Notes: generated by a model from the letters alone, not told the origin. 7,047 bases of DNA from Planctomycetota bacterium (GCA_030607235.1 JAUWEX010000052.1:1-7047); one strand, 5' to 3'; positions 1 through 5,846 are shown, counted from the stretch's first letter. Program-made: numbers and translations.

Positions 1-603
1 GCACATAACAACCTCCACGTAATCAGCGCTTCTGATGTCTTAAAAACCGCACTACACGAATTTATCATGAAAGCACTATCCGCCATTGAAAGGATAAGTG
101 GAAAGAATTCCACATATATACACGAAGCACAATCACAAAGCGACCATAAGATATTCCAGGGTAAAAAGTGTTTTGGAATAATCCGGGCCCTCAAAAGCGA
201 TTTAGAAGCCGGATATTTAACGACTGTAGAAGAGCTAATCCATGGAGAGATTTTCAGCAATATGCTAGAAGCCGCCAAACATTTTTCGGAAACAGGATAC
301 AAGGATCCCGCCGCTGTGATTGCGGGCGGAGTACTGGAAGAACATTTGAGGCAACTATGCAAAAAGCACAGTGTAGATATTGAAGTTGAAAGAAATTCCC
401 TTCCGGTCCCCAAAAAAGCAGATGAAATGAACGCCGACCTAGCAAAAGCTGGCGCTTATGGAAAACTTGATCAAAAGAGTATCACTGCCTGGCTTGATTT
501 GCGCAACAAAGCAGCACACGGAAAGTTTGAGGAATACAAAAACGAACAAGTCGCACTTCTCTTGGCCAGCATTCGTGACTTTATCACCAGAGTTCCCTCT
601 TAG
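1..603 (+). CDS. HEPN-like domain protein, 3' part only (5' end outside window)
   Basis: The reading frame is open from the first base of the window, and its codons before the first ATG (position 67) look coding. That ATG has no Shine-Dalgarno sequence, so the real start probably lies to the left and this is the C-terminal 200 residues. Counting from Met at 67, the segment is mostly helical and polar. It contains GGVLEEHLRQLCKK (about 87-100), KKADEMNADL (116-125) and, near the end, LDLRNKAAHGKFEEY. RNKAAH (146-151) is an R-x4-H motif, the hallmark of HEPN-type domains, many of which are ribonucleases in toxin-antitoxin or phage-defence systems and some of which are non-catalytic. The stretch is clearly AT-richer than the rest (about 40% G+C by hand count of several lines) and uses A/T-ending codons, which suggests transfer. 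It ends 34 bases before a terminator hairpin. The HEPN assignment rests on one motif plus helical context; the exact function is unknown. Confidence 0.7.
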   Translation, partial: AHNNLHVISASDVLKTALHEFIMKALSAIERISGKNSTYIHEAQSQSDHKIFQGKKCFGIIRALKSDLEAGYLTTVEELIHGEIFSNMLEAAKHFSETGYKDPAAVIAGGVLEEHLRQLCKKHSVDIEVERNSLPVPKKADEMNADLAKAGAYGKLDQKSITAWLDLRNKAAHGKFEEYKNEQVALLLASIRDFITRVPS

Positions 604-631
604 CTAACATTATAATTCTGTCGCAAGCAAC

Positions 632-672
632 AAAAAAAGAGGTCGCGGGCTTGCCGCAACCTCTTGATTTTT
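632..672. terminator. Bidirectional intrinsic terminator
   Basis: The arms AAGAGGT (637-643) and ACCTCTT (659-665) pair perfectly. After a C/A mismatch, GCGG (645-648) pairs with CCGC (654-657) around a 5-base loop. On the minus strand the stem is followed by seven T (A632-638 on the plus strand), a textbook terminator for the tRNA-Arg/tRNA-His transcript. On the plus strand the stem is followed by GATTTTTA, which can end the HEPN-like gene. Confidence 0.9.
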
Positions 673-675
673 ATG

Positions 676-750
676 GGTGAGCGAAGGGATTCGAACCCTC
701 GGCCTCCTGGACCACAACCAGGCGCTCTAACCGACTGAGCTACGCCCACC
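676..750 (-). tRNA. tRNA-His (GTG)
   Basis: Read on the minus strand this folds as a full cloverleaf. The acceptor stem is GTGGGCG with CGCTCAC, the D arm is GCTC/GAGC, the anticodon arm is CCTGG-TTGTGGT-CCAGG, and the T arm is GAGGG-TTCGAAT-CCCTT, where the outermost G-T is a wobble pair. The anticodon is GTG (plus-strand 713-715), so it reads His codons. The gene encodes an extra 5' G (position 750) opposite discriminator C73 (676), the identity pair specific to tRNA-His. The 3' CCA is not encoded: the bases after C73 are CAT. It lies 69 bases downstream of tRNA-Arg on the same strand and is followed by a strong terminator, so the two are probably one operon. Confidence 0.96.
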
Positions 751-819
751 ATATTGGTTCGTTTGTCGAATATCGGCATCATCCGGCACTGCGTGAAAAA
801 CGCGCCCGGGTAGAATTCT

Positions 820-892
820 CACGCCCGGCAGGATTCGGACCTGCGACCCCCGGATTAGAAATCCGGTGCTCTATCCACTGAGCTACGGGCGC
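820..892 (-). tRNA. tRNA-Arg (TCT)
   Basis: Read on the minus strand, the acceptor stem is GCGCCCG with CGGGCGT (first pair G-U), the D arm is GCTC/GAGC with the GG of the D loop, the anticodon arm is CCGGA-TTTCTAA-TCCGG, and the T arm is GCAGG-TCCGAAT-CCTGC. The anticodon TCT reads AGA and AGG. Discriminator G73 is at position 820 and CCA is not encoded. One oddity is that the T loop begins TCC instead of the nearly universal TTC, so position 55 is C where pseudouridine is normally made. All stems are otherwise intact, so it is probably functional. Confidence 0.95.
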
Positions 893-909
893 CTGTTTTC
901 GCGGGTGGG

Positions 910-937
910 ATTTTAGCGGATTTTGCGTGCTTTGCAA
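910..937 (-). promoter_or_regulatory. Sigma70-type promoter of the tRNA-Arg/tRNA-His operon
   Basis: On the minus strand TTGCAA (932-937) is followed, after 16 bases, by TAAAAT (910-915), which is 5 of 6 against TATAAT. The -10 box ends 17 bases before the mature 5' end of tRNA-Arg (892), giving a short leader. No promoter of similar quality is seen between the two tRNAs, which favours co-transcription. Confidence 0.6.
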
Positions 938-979
938 GTTTTTTCGGCGCCGCAAATCGAATTTTTCGCCGCACCGCAA

Positions 980-1618
980 TCAGTCCGTATGCTTCAAGCG
1001 CGTGTACTTCGCCCCGGTAACCAGCCAGAACTCCGCGTCGGCCTTTTTGACCACCATCGGCTTGGCGTGGCGCGCCACAGAAACCAGCACCACATTTTTG
1101 GAGTCGAGTTCCTGGTAGCGGCGGAAATACGTACCGCGGTTCTTGCCGCGCTTGATCCGCACCACGCACAGATCGCCGTCGCGCGGCCTCGCGGCGGTGT
1201 CGTAGATGACCGTCTGGCCGTCCTCCACCACCGGGCTCATCGAGTCGCCCTTCATGACCAGCCCGCGCTCGGTCTGCGCAAACAACACGACCGCGCCGTG
1301 TTTTGTCGCCTTGTTGATCTTCACGTTTCCCTTTTCGCCCGCCTCAACTTCGCCCGTGATACGAATCGCGCTGGAGCCGGCCCCGTAACAAACCGGTGCC
1401 TCGCACACGACCTCGCCGCACAACTGCGCCACCGTCGTGTTACATGCTATCGCTATCTTTCGCAGGTCCTCGCTGTTCGGATACGACTTGCCGGATTCTA
1501 TCCGCGATATCTGTCCCTGCGACAGACCGGCCGCCGCCGCCAGGTCCTGCTGGAGCAGCCCCACCGACTTGCGAGCCTCGCGGATTCTCTTCGCTAGCGT
1601 CTTCATACACGCCAGCAT
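980..1618 (-). CDS. XRE-family repressor with S24 (LexA/CI-like) C-terminal domain
   Basis: This is a 212-residue transcription repressor of the phage CI/LexA two-domain type. Residues about 6-68 form an XRE helix-turn-helix (QQDLAAAAGLSQGQISRIESG, then PNSEDLRKIAIACNTTV). Residues about 88-205 form an S24 domain. VEAG (91-94) supplies the Ala-Gly self-cleavage pair, and GDSMSP (124-129) supplies the nucleophile Ser126, followed by VEDGQTVIYD and RDGDLCVV. Where LexA has the catalytic Lys (TVKRL) this protein reads GTYFRRY, so Arg166 seems to replace it and RecA-stimulated autocleavage may be lost or altered. The start is uncertain: ATG at 1618 is the longest form, while ATG at 1606 (MKTLAKRIREAR) is a more typical N-terminus for the family; neither has a clear Shine-Dalgarno. 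G+C resembles the chromosome, not the HEPN-like gene. It probably autoregulates through the divergent promoter region upstream. Confidence 0.92.
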   Translation of the reverse strand: MLACMKTLAKRIREARKSVGLLQQDLAAAAGLSQGQISRIESGKSYPNSEDLRKIAIACNTTVAQLCGEVVCEAPVCYGAGSSAIRITGEVEAGEKGNVKINKATKHGAVVLFAQTERGLVMKGDSMSPVVEDGQTVIYDTAARPRDGDLCVVRIKRGKNRGTYFRRYQELDSKNVVLVSVARHAKPMVVKKADAEFWLVTGAKYTRLKHTD

Positions 1619-1669
1619 AGACTATTTTTTCAATCCGTCAAGTCCGCGATTCCCGGCGTCGCACCGAGA

Positions 1670-1698
1670 ATATTATGATAAAATACATATTACGTCAA
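1670..1698 (-). promoter_or_regulatory. Promoter of the S24 repressor gene
   Basis: On the minus strand TTGACG (1693-1698), a 17-base spacer and TAATAT (1670-1675) form a strong sigma70-like promoter. The expected start, about 7 bases downstream of the -10 box, leaves a leader of roughly 45-60 bases before either candidate ATG of the repressor. Its -35 box lies inside the inverted repeat shared with the divergent promoter. Confidence 0.75.
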
Positions 1699-1714
1699 GC
1701 ATATTCTTCTTGAC
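1694..1714. promoter_or_regulatory. Inverted repeat GTCAAG-N9-CTTGAC, candidate repressor operator
   Basis: GTCAAG (1694-1699) and CTTGAC (1709-1714) are perfect inverted hexamers whose centres are 15 bp apart, with further matching TA pairs outside one mismatch (1691-1692 with 1716-1717). They cover both -35 boxes, so a bound dimer would block both promoters. A second overlapping imperfect palindrome, TTGA-N6-TCAA, lies at 1710-1723, and another CTTGAC half-site (minus strand, 1637-1642) sits in the repressor leader. Part of the symmetry follows from having two back-to-back TTGAC boxes, so operator status is inferred. Confidence 0.5.
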
Positions 1715-1737
1715 ATATATCAATACTCGCATATAAT
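1710..1737 (+). promoter_or_regulatory. Perfect-consensus sigma70 promoter pointing right
   Basis: TTGACA (1710-1715), a 16-base spacer and TATAAT (1732-1737) match both consensus hexamers exactly. Transcription would begin near 1744. No convincing plus-strand gene follows before 2748; the next 135 bases lack a recognisable gene, and beyond 1881 the transcript would run antisense through the GT2 gene. It may drive an untranslated RNA, an antisense transcript, or a lost partner gene. In a phage-type switch this would be the lytic/cro-side promoter. Confidence 0.75.
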
Positions 1738-1744
1738 AACGGCA

Positions 1745-1880
1745 GGTGTGAGTGAATAATGGTCGGCCTCCCCGCAAATCCTTCGGGCGGCAAAGCGATC
1801 CGAATGCGGTTCCGGATTGGGTTTACAGATGCACAATCGAGGTAGAGGGTGAAATCGGATGCGAAGCGTGGGCGATAATC
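1745..1880. other. Intergenic gap without recognisable gene
   Basis: The 136 bases between the consensus promoter and the stop of the GT2 gene hold no ORF I would defend. A GTG-initiated frame from 1752 stays open through the antisense of the GT2 gene, but it has no family resemblance at its start and its continuation is a shadow. Only weak stems are visible, for example ATCCG/CGGAT around 1798-1820, with no U-tract, so I see no terminator for either strand. Confidence 0.5.
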
Positions 1881-2579
1881 CTATTTCATGAAGCGAAGTC
1901 GCAAAAGCGTCCCAACGGCTTTGAAGATTTCTTTCTTGGAAATTTTGGATTGCCCCAATCGCCGCTCAACGAAAACGATCGGCGTCTCGCCCACCTTCGC
2001 TCCGGCCTTTATCGCCTTGTAGAGCACCTCTTCGAGAAACGAGTAGCCGTCGGAGACGATCCCGTCGGGGTTTATCCGCGCGAGCACCTCGGCCCTGTAA
2101 CAGCGGAATCCCCCCGTGCAGTCGCGCACCTTGATACCCAGCACCGTGCGCGCGATGAAGTTCGACGTCCGCGAGAGTACCCGCCGGCACAGGCCCCAGT
2201 CCCGCGTGCCGCCGCCGGCGACGTAACGCGAGCCAATCATCACGTCGTGCTCGTCCATCCCCCGCAGCAAATCCGGCCAGTGCTTCGGGTCGTGCGAGAA
2301 GTCCGCGTCCATGTGGCAGACCAGATCGTAGCCCTCGGCTATCGCCTGCTTAAAGCCCGCCACGTACGCCGAACCCAGCCCCATCTTACGCGGACGGTGA
2401 ACCACGCGGACGTTGTCGTACTCCGCGGCGAGTTCGTCGGCGATCCGCCCCGTGCCGTCCGGCGAGTTGTCGTCGAAAATCAGCACGTGCATATCCGGCA
2501 CAAAACCGCGCACCGCCTCGACCAGCGCGCGGATGTTTTCGGCCTCGTTGTATGTTGGGATCAGCAGTATCTTCTTCAT
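1881..2579 (-). CDS. Polyprenol-phosphate mannose synthase-like GT2 glycosyltransferase
   Basis: This is a 232-residue soluble GT-A fold enzyme of the dolichyl/polyprenol-phosphate mannosyltransferase (DPM1-like) group of family GT2. Such enzymes transfer a sugar, usually mannose from GDP-mannose, to a membrane polyprenyl phosphate at the cytoplasmic face. In order the sequence shows LIPTYNEAENI (6-16) for nucleotide-sugar binding, DDNSPDGT (36-43), the metal-binding DAD (91-93), GSRYV (116-120), RDCTGGFRCYR (152-162) and the C-terminal RRLGQSKIS (206-214). It ends at RLRFMK without the C-terminal membrane helices some relatives carry, so it should be a peripheral membrane protein. The ATG at 2579 is preceded by GGAG and begins the conserved MKKILLIPTYNE; a TTG upstream at 2633 only adds an unconserved tail. 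It is divergent from the GT-C transferase, which could use its product. Sugar specificity is inferred from the family. Confidence 0.92.
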   Translation of the reverse strand: MKKILLIPTYNEAENIRALVEAVRGFVPDMHVLIFDDNSPDGTGRIADELAAEYDNVRVVHRPRKMGLGSAYVAGFKQAIAEGYDLVCHMDADFSHDPKHWPDLLRGMDEHDVMIGSRYVAGGGTRDWGLCRRVLSRTSNFIARTVLGIKVRDCTGGFRCYRAEVLARINPDGIVSDGYSFLEEVLYKAIKAGAKVGETPIVFVERRLGQSKISKKEIFKAVGTLLRLRFMK

Positions 2580-2664
2580 GCGACTCCGCCGCAAACCCGG
2601 GCGAACTCCCTGCGTACCGACAAAACGCCGCAAATCGCGACGCTCCTTTTACCCTCAATGTTAC

Positions 2665-2693
2665 TTGACAATATCGGATTAATCCGGCAATAT
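2665..2693 (+). promoter_or_regulatory. Probable promoter of the GT-C/murI operon with a palindrome in the spacer
   Basis: TTGACA (2665-2670) is a perfect -35 box. With a 17-base spacer the -10 position reads CAATAT (2688-2693), a weak match. The spacer contains a perfect 12-bp palindrome, CGGATTAATCCG (2675-2686), flanked by direct repeats CAATATC (2669-2675 and 2688-2694). A protein bound to the palindrome would sit between the two promoter boxes, which would suit a regulated promoter with a poor -10 box. Function is inferred. Confidence 0.45.
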
Positions 2694-2747
2694 CTAAAAC
2701 CATTCGGTCCAAGTCGGTTACGCGCCAGACACCAAAAAGAGGGGCAC

Positions 2748-4268
2748 ATGAACGAACATCGCGACGAAACAGCGCCGGGCAGACGGCTTGTCGTCCTCTC
2801 GTTGCTCGTCATCCTTTGCGTCGCGGCCTTCGTGCGGATTTACCGCCTCGACCACCAGAGTTTCTGGCTCGACGAGGCATACAGCGCCTGCAAATCCGAT
2901 CAGACCGTCTCCGAAATCATCGGCACGTTCTACAAAGACGACAGCAACCCCCCGACATACCTCGTCATCATCAACTGGTGGAGGCACGTCTTCGGGCGGT
3001 CCGACTTCTCAATGCGCCTCAGTTCGTGCGCCTTCGGAGTCCTCTCGATACTGATGGCGTACTTCGTCGTCCGCGAAATCGCCGGAAACAAAGCCGGCCT
3101 CGCCGTCGCGGGCCTCATGGCCGTCTCGCCCTATCACGTCTGGTACTCGCAGGAACTGCGGATGTACGCCCTGCTCACTGCGGCCGCGCTTGCGGCCCTG
3201 TTCTGCCTGATTCGCGCCGCAAAAACCGGCCGGAGTTACTACTGGACGGCTTACGCGATACTGGCCGCCTTCGCCTTTTACGTCCACCTCGCCGCGGCGA
3301 TCACGATCCTGTGCTTCAACCTCTGGCTGCTGCTCAACCGCAAGCGATTCAAAATCGGCTTCTCGTGGATACTCGCCACGGTCATCGTCGTCGCGGTCTG
3401 CGCGCCGTGGGGCTTCGTCATCCAGCACCAGCAGCAAAACGACCAGGGCTCGCGGTTCGACATCAACCAATCCATCAACCCCGCGCACGCCGCCTATGTC
3501 TACTACGAATTTTACTTCGGCCGCTCGACCGGTCCCTCGATCGAAGAACTCAAAGCCAACAAGACACTCTCCGCCTTCCAGCCCCACATCCCCCTCATCG
3601 CCGCCTACGCCGTCGTTTTCGCCGCGGCCTCGATAATGGGAGGAATAAACTTTTTCAAAAAGCGCGGCAACCCGACGCTGTTCGCCTGCATGGTCATCGC
3701 GCCGGTCATCCTTTTGGCGCTGCTGGCCCTGGCTACGCCGCTGCCGCTGCACAGCCGCAACATCATCCCCGCGCTGCCGTTTTTCCTGCTCCTGCCCGCG
3801 TGGGGGCTGCTGGGCAAAGGCCCGGCGTGGGCGCGCGGCGTACTCGCCGCCCTCATCGTCGCGCTGAGCTGCTACGCGATATACAACTACCACTTCGACG
3901 AACGCCACTTCCGCGACGACTACCGCAGCGCCACGAAATTCATCAAAGAAAACGTCGACTGGAATCAGGACGTGGTCTTCGTGATAGACAACCACAAAGG
4001 CTTCGGATACTCCGGAATCGAGACAGGCAAAATCAAATTCATCCATTCCCGCGACGAGCTGTTCAAGGACTACCTGCGCTGGGCGGCCACCGGCAAGCGC
4101 AGAGCCTGGCTCGTTAGCATCAGCCCTGAGATATACGATCCGAAATACAGGATACTCCAATACATGAAAGATCACTACCCCGAGATAACCGGCCGGGAAC
4201 GCTCATATCCGGGGATCAATATCCGGTGCTTCGACGTGGAGCAACCCAAAGAGGAAACACAGGAATGA
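2748..4268 (+). CDS. GT-C membrane glycosyltransferase (GT39/ArnT/PMT-like)
   Basis: This is a 506-residue multi-pass membrane protein. A first helix (about 13-30) is followed by an extracytoplasmic loop with SFWLDEAYS (38-46), whose Asp42-Glu43 match the catalytic acidic motif of the polyprenol-phosphate-sugar dependent GT-C transferases. Next come SNPPTYL (67-72), FSMRLSS (87-93) and SPYHVWYSQELRMYAL (127-142), all typical of the PMT_2/GT39 superfamily. Several helices follow (about 143-155, 166-196, 206-225, 282-301, 311-331, 338-356, 361-379), then a hydrophilic C-terminal region of about 125 residues, probably outside the membrane. The family moves a sugar from a lipid-phosphate donor to protein, lipid or glycan on the outer face. 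The ATG at 2748 has GAGG five bases upstream. The frame is open far upstream, but that part is antisense to the GT2 gene. The last bases overlap the murI start (ATGA), so the two are co-expressed. Acceptor unknown. Confidence 0.9.
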   Translation: MNEHRDETAPGRRLVVLSLLVILCVAAFVRIYRLDHQSFWLDEAYSACKSDQTVSEIIGTFYKDDSNPPTYLVIINWWRHVFGRSDFSMRLSSCAFGVLSILMAYFVVREIAGNKAGLAVAGLMAVSPYHVWYSQELRMYALLTAAALAALFCLIRAAKTGRSYYWTAYAILAAFAFYVHLAAAITILCFNLWLLLNRKRFKIGFSWILATVIVVAVCAPWGFVIQHQQQNDQGSRFDINQSINPAHAAYVYYEFYFGRSTGPSIEELKANKTLSAFQPHIPLIAAYAVVFAAASIMGGINFFKKRGNPTLFACMVIAPVILLALLALATPLPLHSRNIIPALPFFLLLPAWGLLGKGPAWARGVLAALIVALSCYAIYNYHFDERHFRDDYRSATKFIKENVDWNQDVVFVIDNHKGFGYSGIETGKIKFIHSRDELFKDYLRWAATGKRRAWLVSISPEIYDPKYRILQYMKDHYPEITGRERSYPGINIRCFDVEQPKEETQE

Positions 4269-5107
4269 ACAAAGACGGCGAGCACAACGACAACCCCATC
4301 GCGGTATTCGACTCCGGACTCGGCGGCCTCACGGTCATGCGCGAAATCGCCGCCGCCCTGCCGCGCGAAAGCATCGTCTACTTCGGCGACACCGCGCGCG
4401 TGCCCTACGGCACCAAATCCGAGCGCACCGTCCGCCGCTACGCCGTCGAGAACACCAACTTCCTGCTGCGCTTCGAGCCGAAACTCCTCATCGCCGCCTG
4501 CAACACCGTCTCGTCGGTAGCGATGGAGCACCTCCGGGCGACATTCCGGCTGCCGATGCTGGGCGTGGTCGAGCCGGGAGCGCGCGCCGCGGCCCGCGCC
4601 ACCAAATCCGGCAAGGTCGGCGTCATCGCCACCGAAGCCACGATCAAGAGCAACGCCTACCGCCGCGCCATAAACGCAATAGACCCCGACATCCGCGTCA
4701 TCGCCCGCCACACCCCGCTTATCGTGCCGATGGTCGAGGAAGGTCGCGCACAAGACGACCCCGCCGTGGCGCTGGTACTCGAGCAATACCTCGCGCCGAT
4801 GCTCGCCGAGGGCGTCGACGCGCTGGTGCTGGGCTGCACGCACTACCCCATCTTCAAGGCCGCCGTGCAAAAGGTCGTCGGGGAAAAAGTAACCGTGGTG
4901 GACTCCGCGCTGAGCGCCGCCACGGAGGTGGTCGGGATGATAGGCGAGATCGGGCGGGCCAATCCCGCCGGGGAGGTCTGGCCCAGGTACCGTTTTTACG
5001 TAAGCGATTCCGGCCAGCGCTTCATGGAAATCGGCGGCCGCTTCTGGGGCCGCGAACTCGGCAACGTCATCGAAATCACCCCCGAAGAATTCTTCTTCCA
5101 AAAATAA
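4265..5107 (+). CDS. murI: Glutamate racemase
   Basis: This cytoplasmic, cofactor-independent racemase converts L-glutamate to D-glutamate for peptidoglycan precursors. It has 280 residues, a normal length. The N-terminal half begins IAVFDSGLGGLTV (12-24), then YFGDTARVPYG (39-49) and the first catalytic cysteine in AACNTVSS (Cys79). The second half has VGVIATEATI (118-127) and LGCTHYP with the partner cysteine Cys191, followed by VVDSA (211-215). Both proton-shuttling cysteines and the Asp-Ser near the N-terminus (16-17) are present, so it should be active. The ATG at 4265 overlaps the stop of the upstream membrane transferase as ATGA, indicating translational coupling; GAGG lies about 10 bases upstream inside that gene, and AGGA abuts the start. 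An unconserved upstream TTG extension is rejected. The gene ends 16 bases before the stop of a convergent lipoprotein gene. Confidence 0.97.
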   Translation: MNKDGEHNDNPIAVFDSGLGGLTVMREIAAALPRESIVYFGDTARVPYGTKSERTVRRYAVENTNFLLRFEPKLLIAACNTVSSVAMEHLRATFRLPMLGVVEPGARAAARATKSGKVGVIATEATIKSNAYRRAINAIDPDIRVIARHTPLIVPMVEEGRAQDDPAVALVLEQYLAPMLAEGVDALVLGCTHYPIFKAAVQKVVGEKVTVVDSALSAATEVVGMIGEIGRANPAGEVWPRYRFYVSDSGQRFMEIGGRFWGRELGNVIEITPEEFFFQK

Positions 5108-5123
5108 CGACCCACGCTCGCAA

Positions 5124-5675
5124 CTACCCAATATACAACATCCAGCGTCCGCCGTCTTTCTGAAATTGCACGGGCTGTTCGTGATATCTTACTTTATGTA
5201 TTGTGCTGGGATCTGGGGGTAATTGCGGCTCACCTGCTTTTCTAGCGGGGCTTTTGGCAGTACCAACAGCGTGTTTTTTCTCCGTCTCCGGCCCAAGCCA
5301 GAGTTTTACCTTGCGTCCGTCGTCGAAAAACTCTTTGCGCACAATGTATGCCGACTCGAACCATTTCATATAATCTTCGCCACCGTTTATCCTGACTAAT
5401 TCCGGTAATAACCATTCCTGCAAAAATCGCTCATATTGCTCTTCCGTCATTTTGGGATCGAATTTTGGCACAAGCCGCTTAAACGCCTCGATATCGCCTG
5501 AACACATCGCTTTGCGGTAATCCAGATAAGCCTTTTCGAGGCCCGCATCGCCCAGGTCGATCGATTTCTCGTCGCTGTGTTTGCACGAGACCAGGCCCAC
5601 GCAGCCGCACAGAATCACAAAAAGCGTCATGCCCTGCAAGCACCTTCTCAATCCGAATCCTGAATAATTTCTCAT
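5124..5675 (-). CDS. Small predicted lipoprotein, function unknown
   Basis: This 183-residue protein has a lipoprotein signal: basic LRR at 9-11, a hydrophobic core (about 16-29) and lipobox LVSC with Cys31 as the lipid-bearing residue (LCGC at 22-25 is a weaker alternative). The mature part starts with a helix (GLEKAYLDYRKAMCSGDIEAFKRLV) and ends in strands including RKVKLWLG, PVQFQKDGGRWMLYIG. This order resembles the NTF2/SnoaL-like or DUF4878-like fold, where such lipoproteins are common but roles are mostly unknown; that is a judgement by shape. The ATG at 5675 is chosen because GGAGG lies 6 bases upstream; an ATG at 5708 only adds an unsupported tail. Base composition is lower in G+C than murI or smc. 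It converges on murI with 16 bases between the stops and no terminator hairpin. I do not recognise the specific family. Confidence 0.8.
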   Translation of the reverse strand: MRNYSGFGLRRCLQGMTLFVILCGCVGLVSCKHSDEKSIDLGDAGLEKAYLDYRKAMCSGDIEAFKRLVPKFDPKMTEEQYERFLQEWLLPELVRINGGEDYMKWFESAYIVRKEFFDDGRKVKLWLGPETEKKHAVGTAKSPARKAGEPQLPPDPSTIHKVRYHEQPVQFQKDGGRWMLYIG

Positions 5676-5710
5676 CGTTCCCTCCAAAAATCGCTTGTTA
5701 AAATCCATAC

Positions 5711-5785
5711 CTTCGTGTCCGCATCAGGCGGATTCGTGCGTATTCGTGGTTTTAAAAAAATCTGCGAAATCCGCGAAATCTGTGG
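5711..5785. repeat. Short degenerate direct repeats in intergenic DNA
   Basis: On the plus strand the heptamer ATTCGTG occurs at 5732-5738 and 5742-5748, and a shorter TTCGTG at 5712-5717. GCGAAATC occurs at 5764-5771 and 5773-5780, followed by TGTGGACAG. The style (CACGAAT-type and CGGATTTCGCAGATT-type units on the minus strand) matches a class of dispersed intergenic repeats I recall from several uncultured and PVC-type bacteria. The family link is from memory; the repeats themselves are in the sequence. The unit lies upstream of the lipoprotein gene and may include or displace its promoter, which I could not identify. Confidence 0.5.
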
Positions 5786-5846
5786 ACAGAAAAAATCACA
5801 TCGCAAATCCGCGCACAAGATTCGCCAGTGGGTGGAAGCGAGCGCC

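Noticed and set aside
923..1597. 224-residue plus-strand frame opposite the repressor
   Set aside because: Antisense to the XRE/S24 gene, rich in His and Arg with no recognisable motif.
1752..2747. Long plus-strand open frame in phase with the GT-C gene, suggesting an 838-residue fusion protein
   Set aside because: Most of it is antisense to the well-supported GT2 gene (1881-2579), its translation is low-complexity Arg/Val/His-rich with no family motifs, and the GT-C gene has its own ATG with Shine-Dalgarno at 2748.
2816..4175. Long overlapping frames on both strands inside the GT-C gene
   Set aside because: Their translations are Arg-, Pro- or Asp/Glu-rich shadows caused by high G+C; the frame with membrane helices and GT39 motifs is the real one.
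4175..5131. 318-residue minus-strand open frame opposite murI
   Set aside because: It is an antisense shadow of murI, with His/Gly/Asp-rich composition and no start signal or domain.
5705..5800. Possible CRISPR-like array from the short spaced repeats
   Set aside because: The units are 6-8 bases, irregularly spaced and without uniform repeats or spacers, so they do not fit a CRISPR array.
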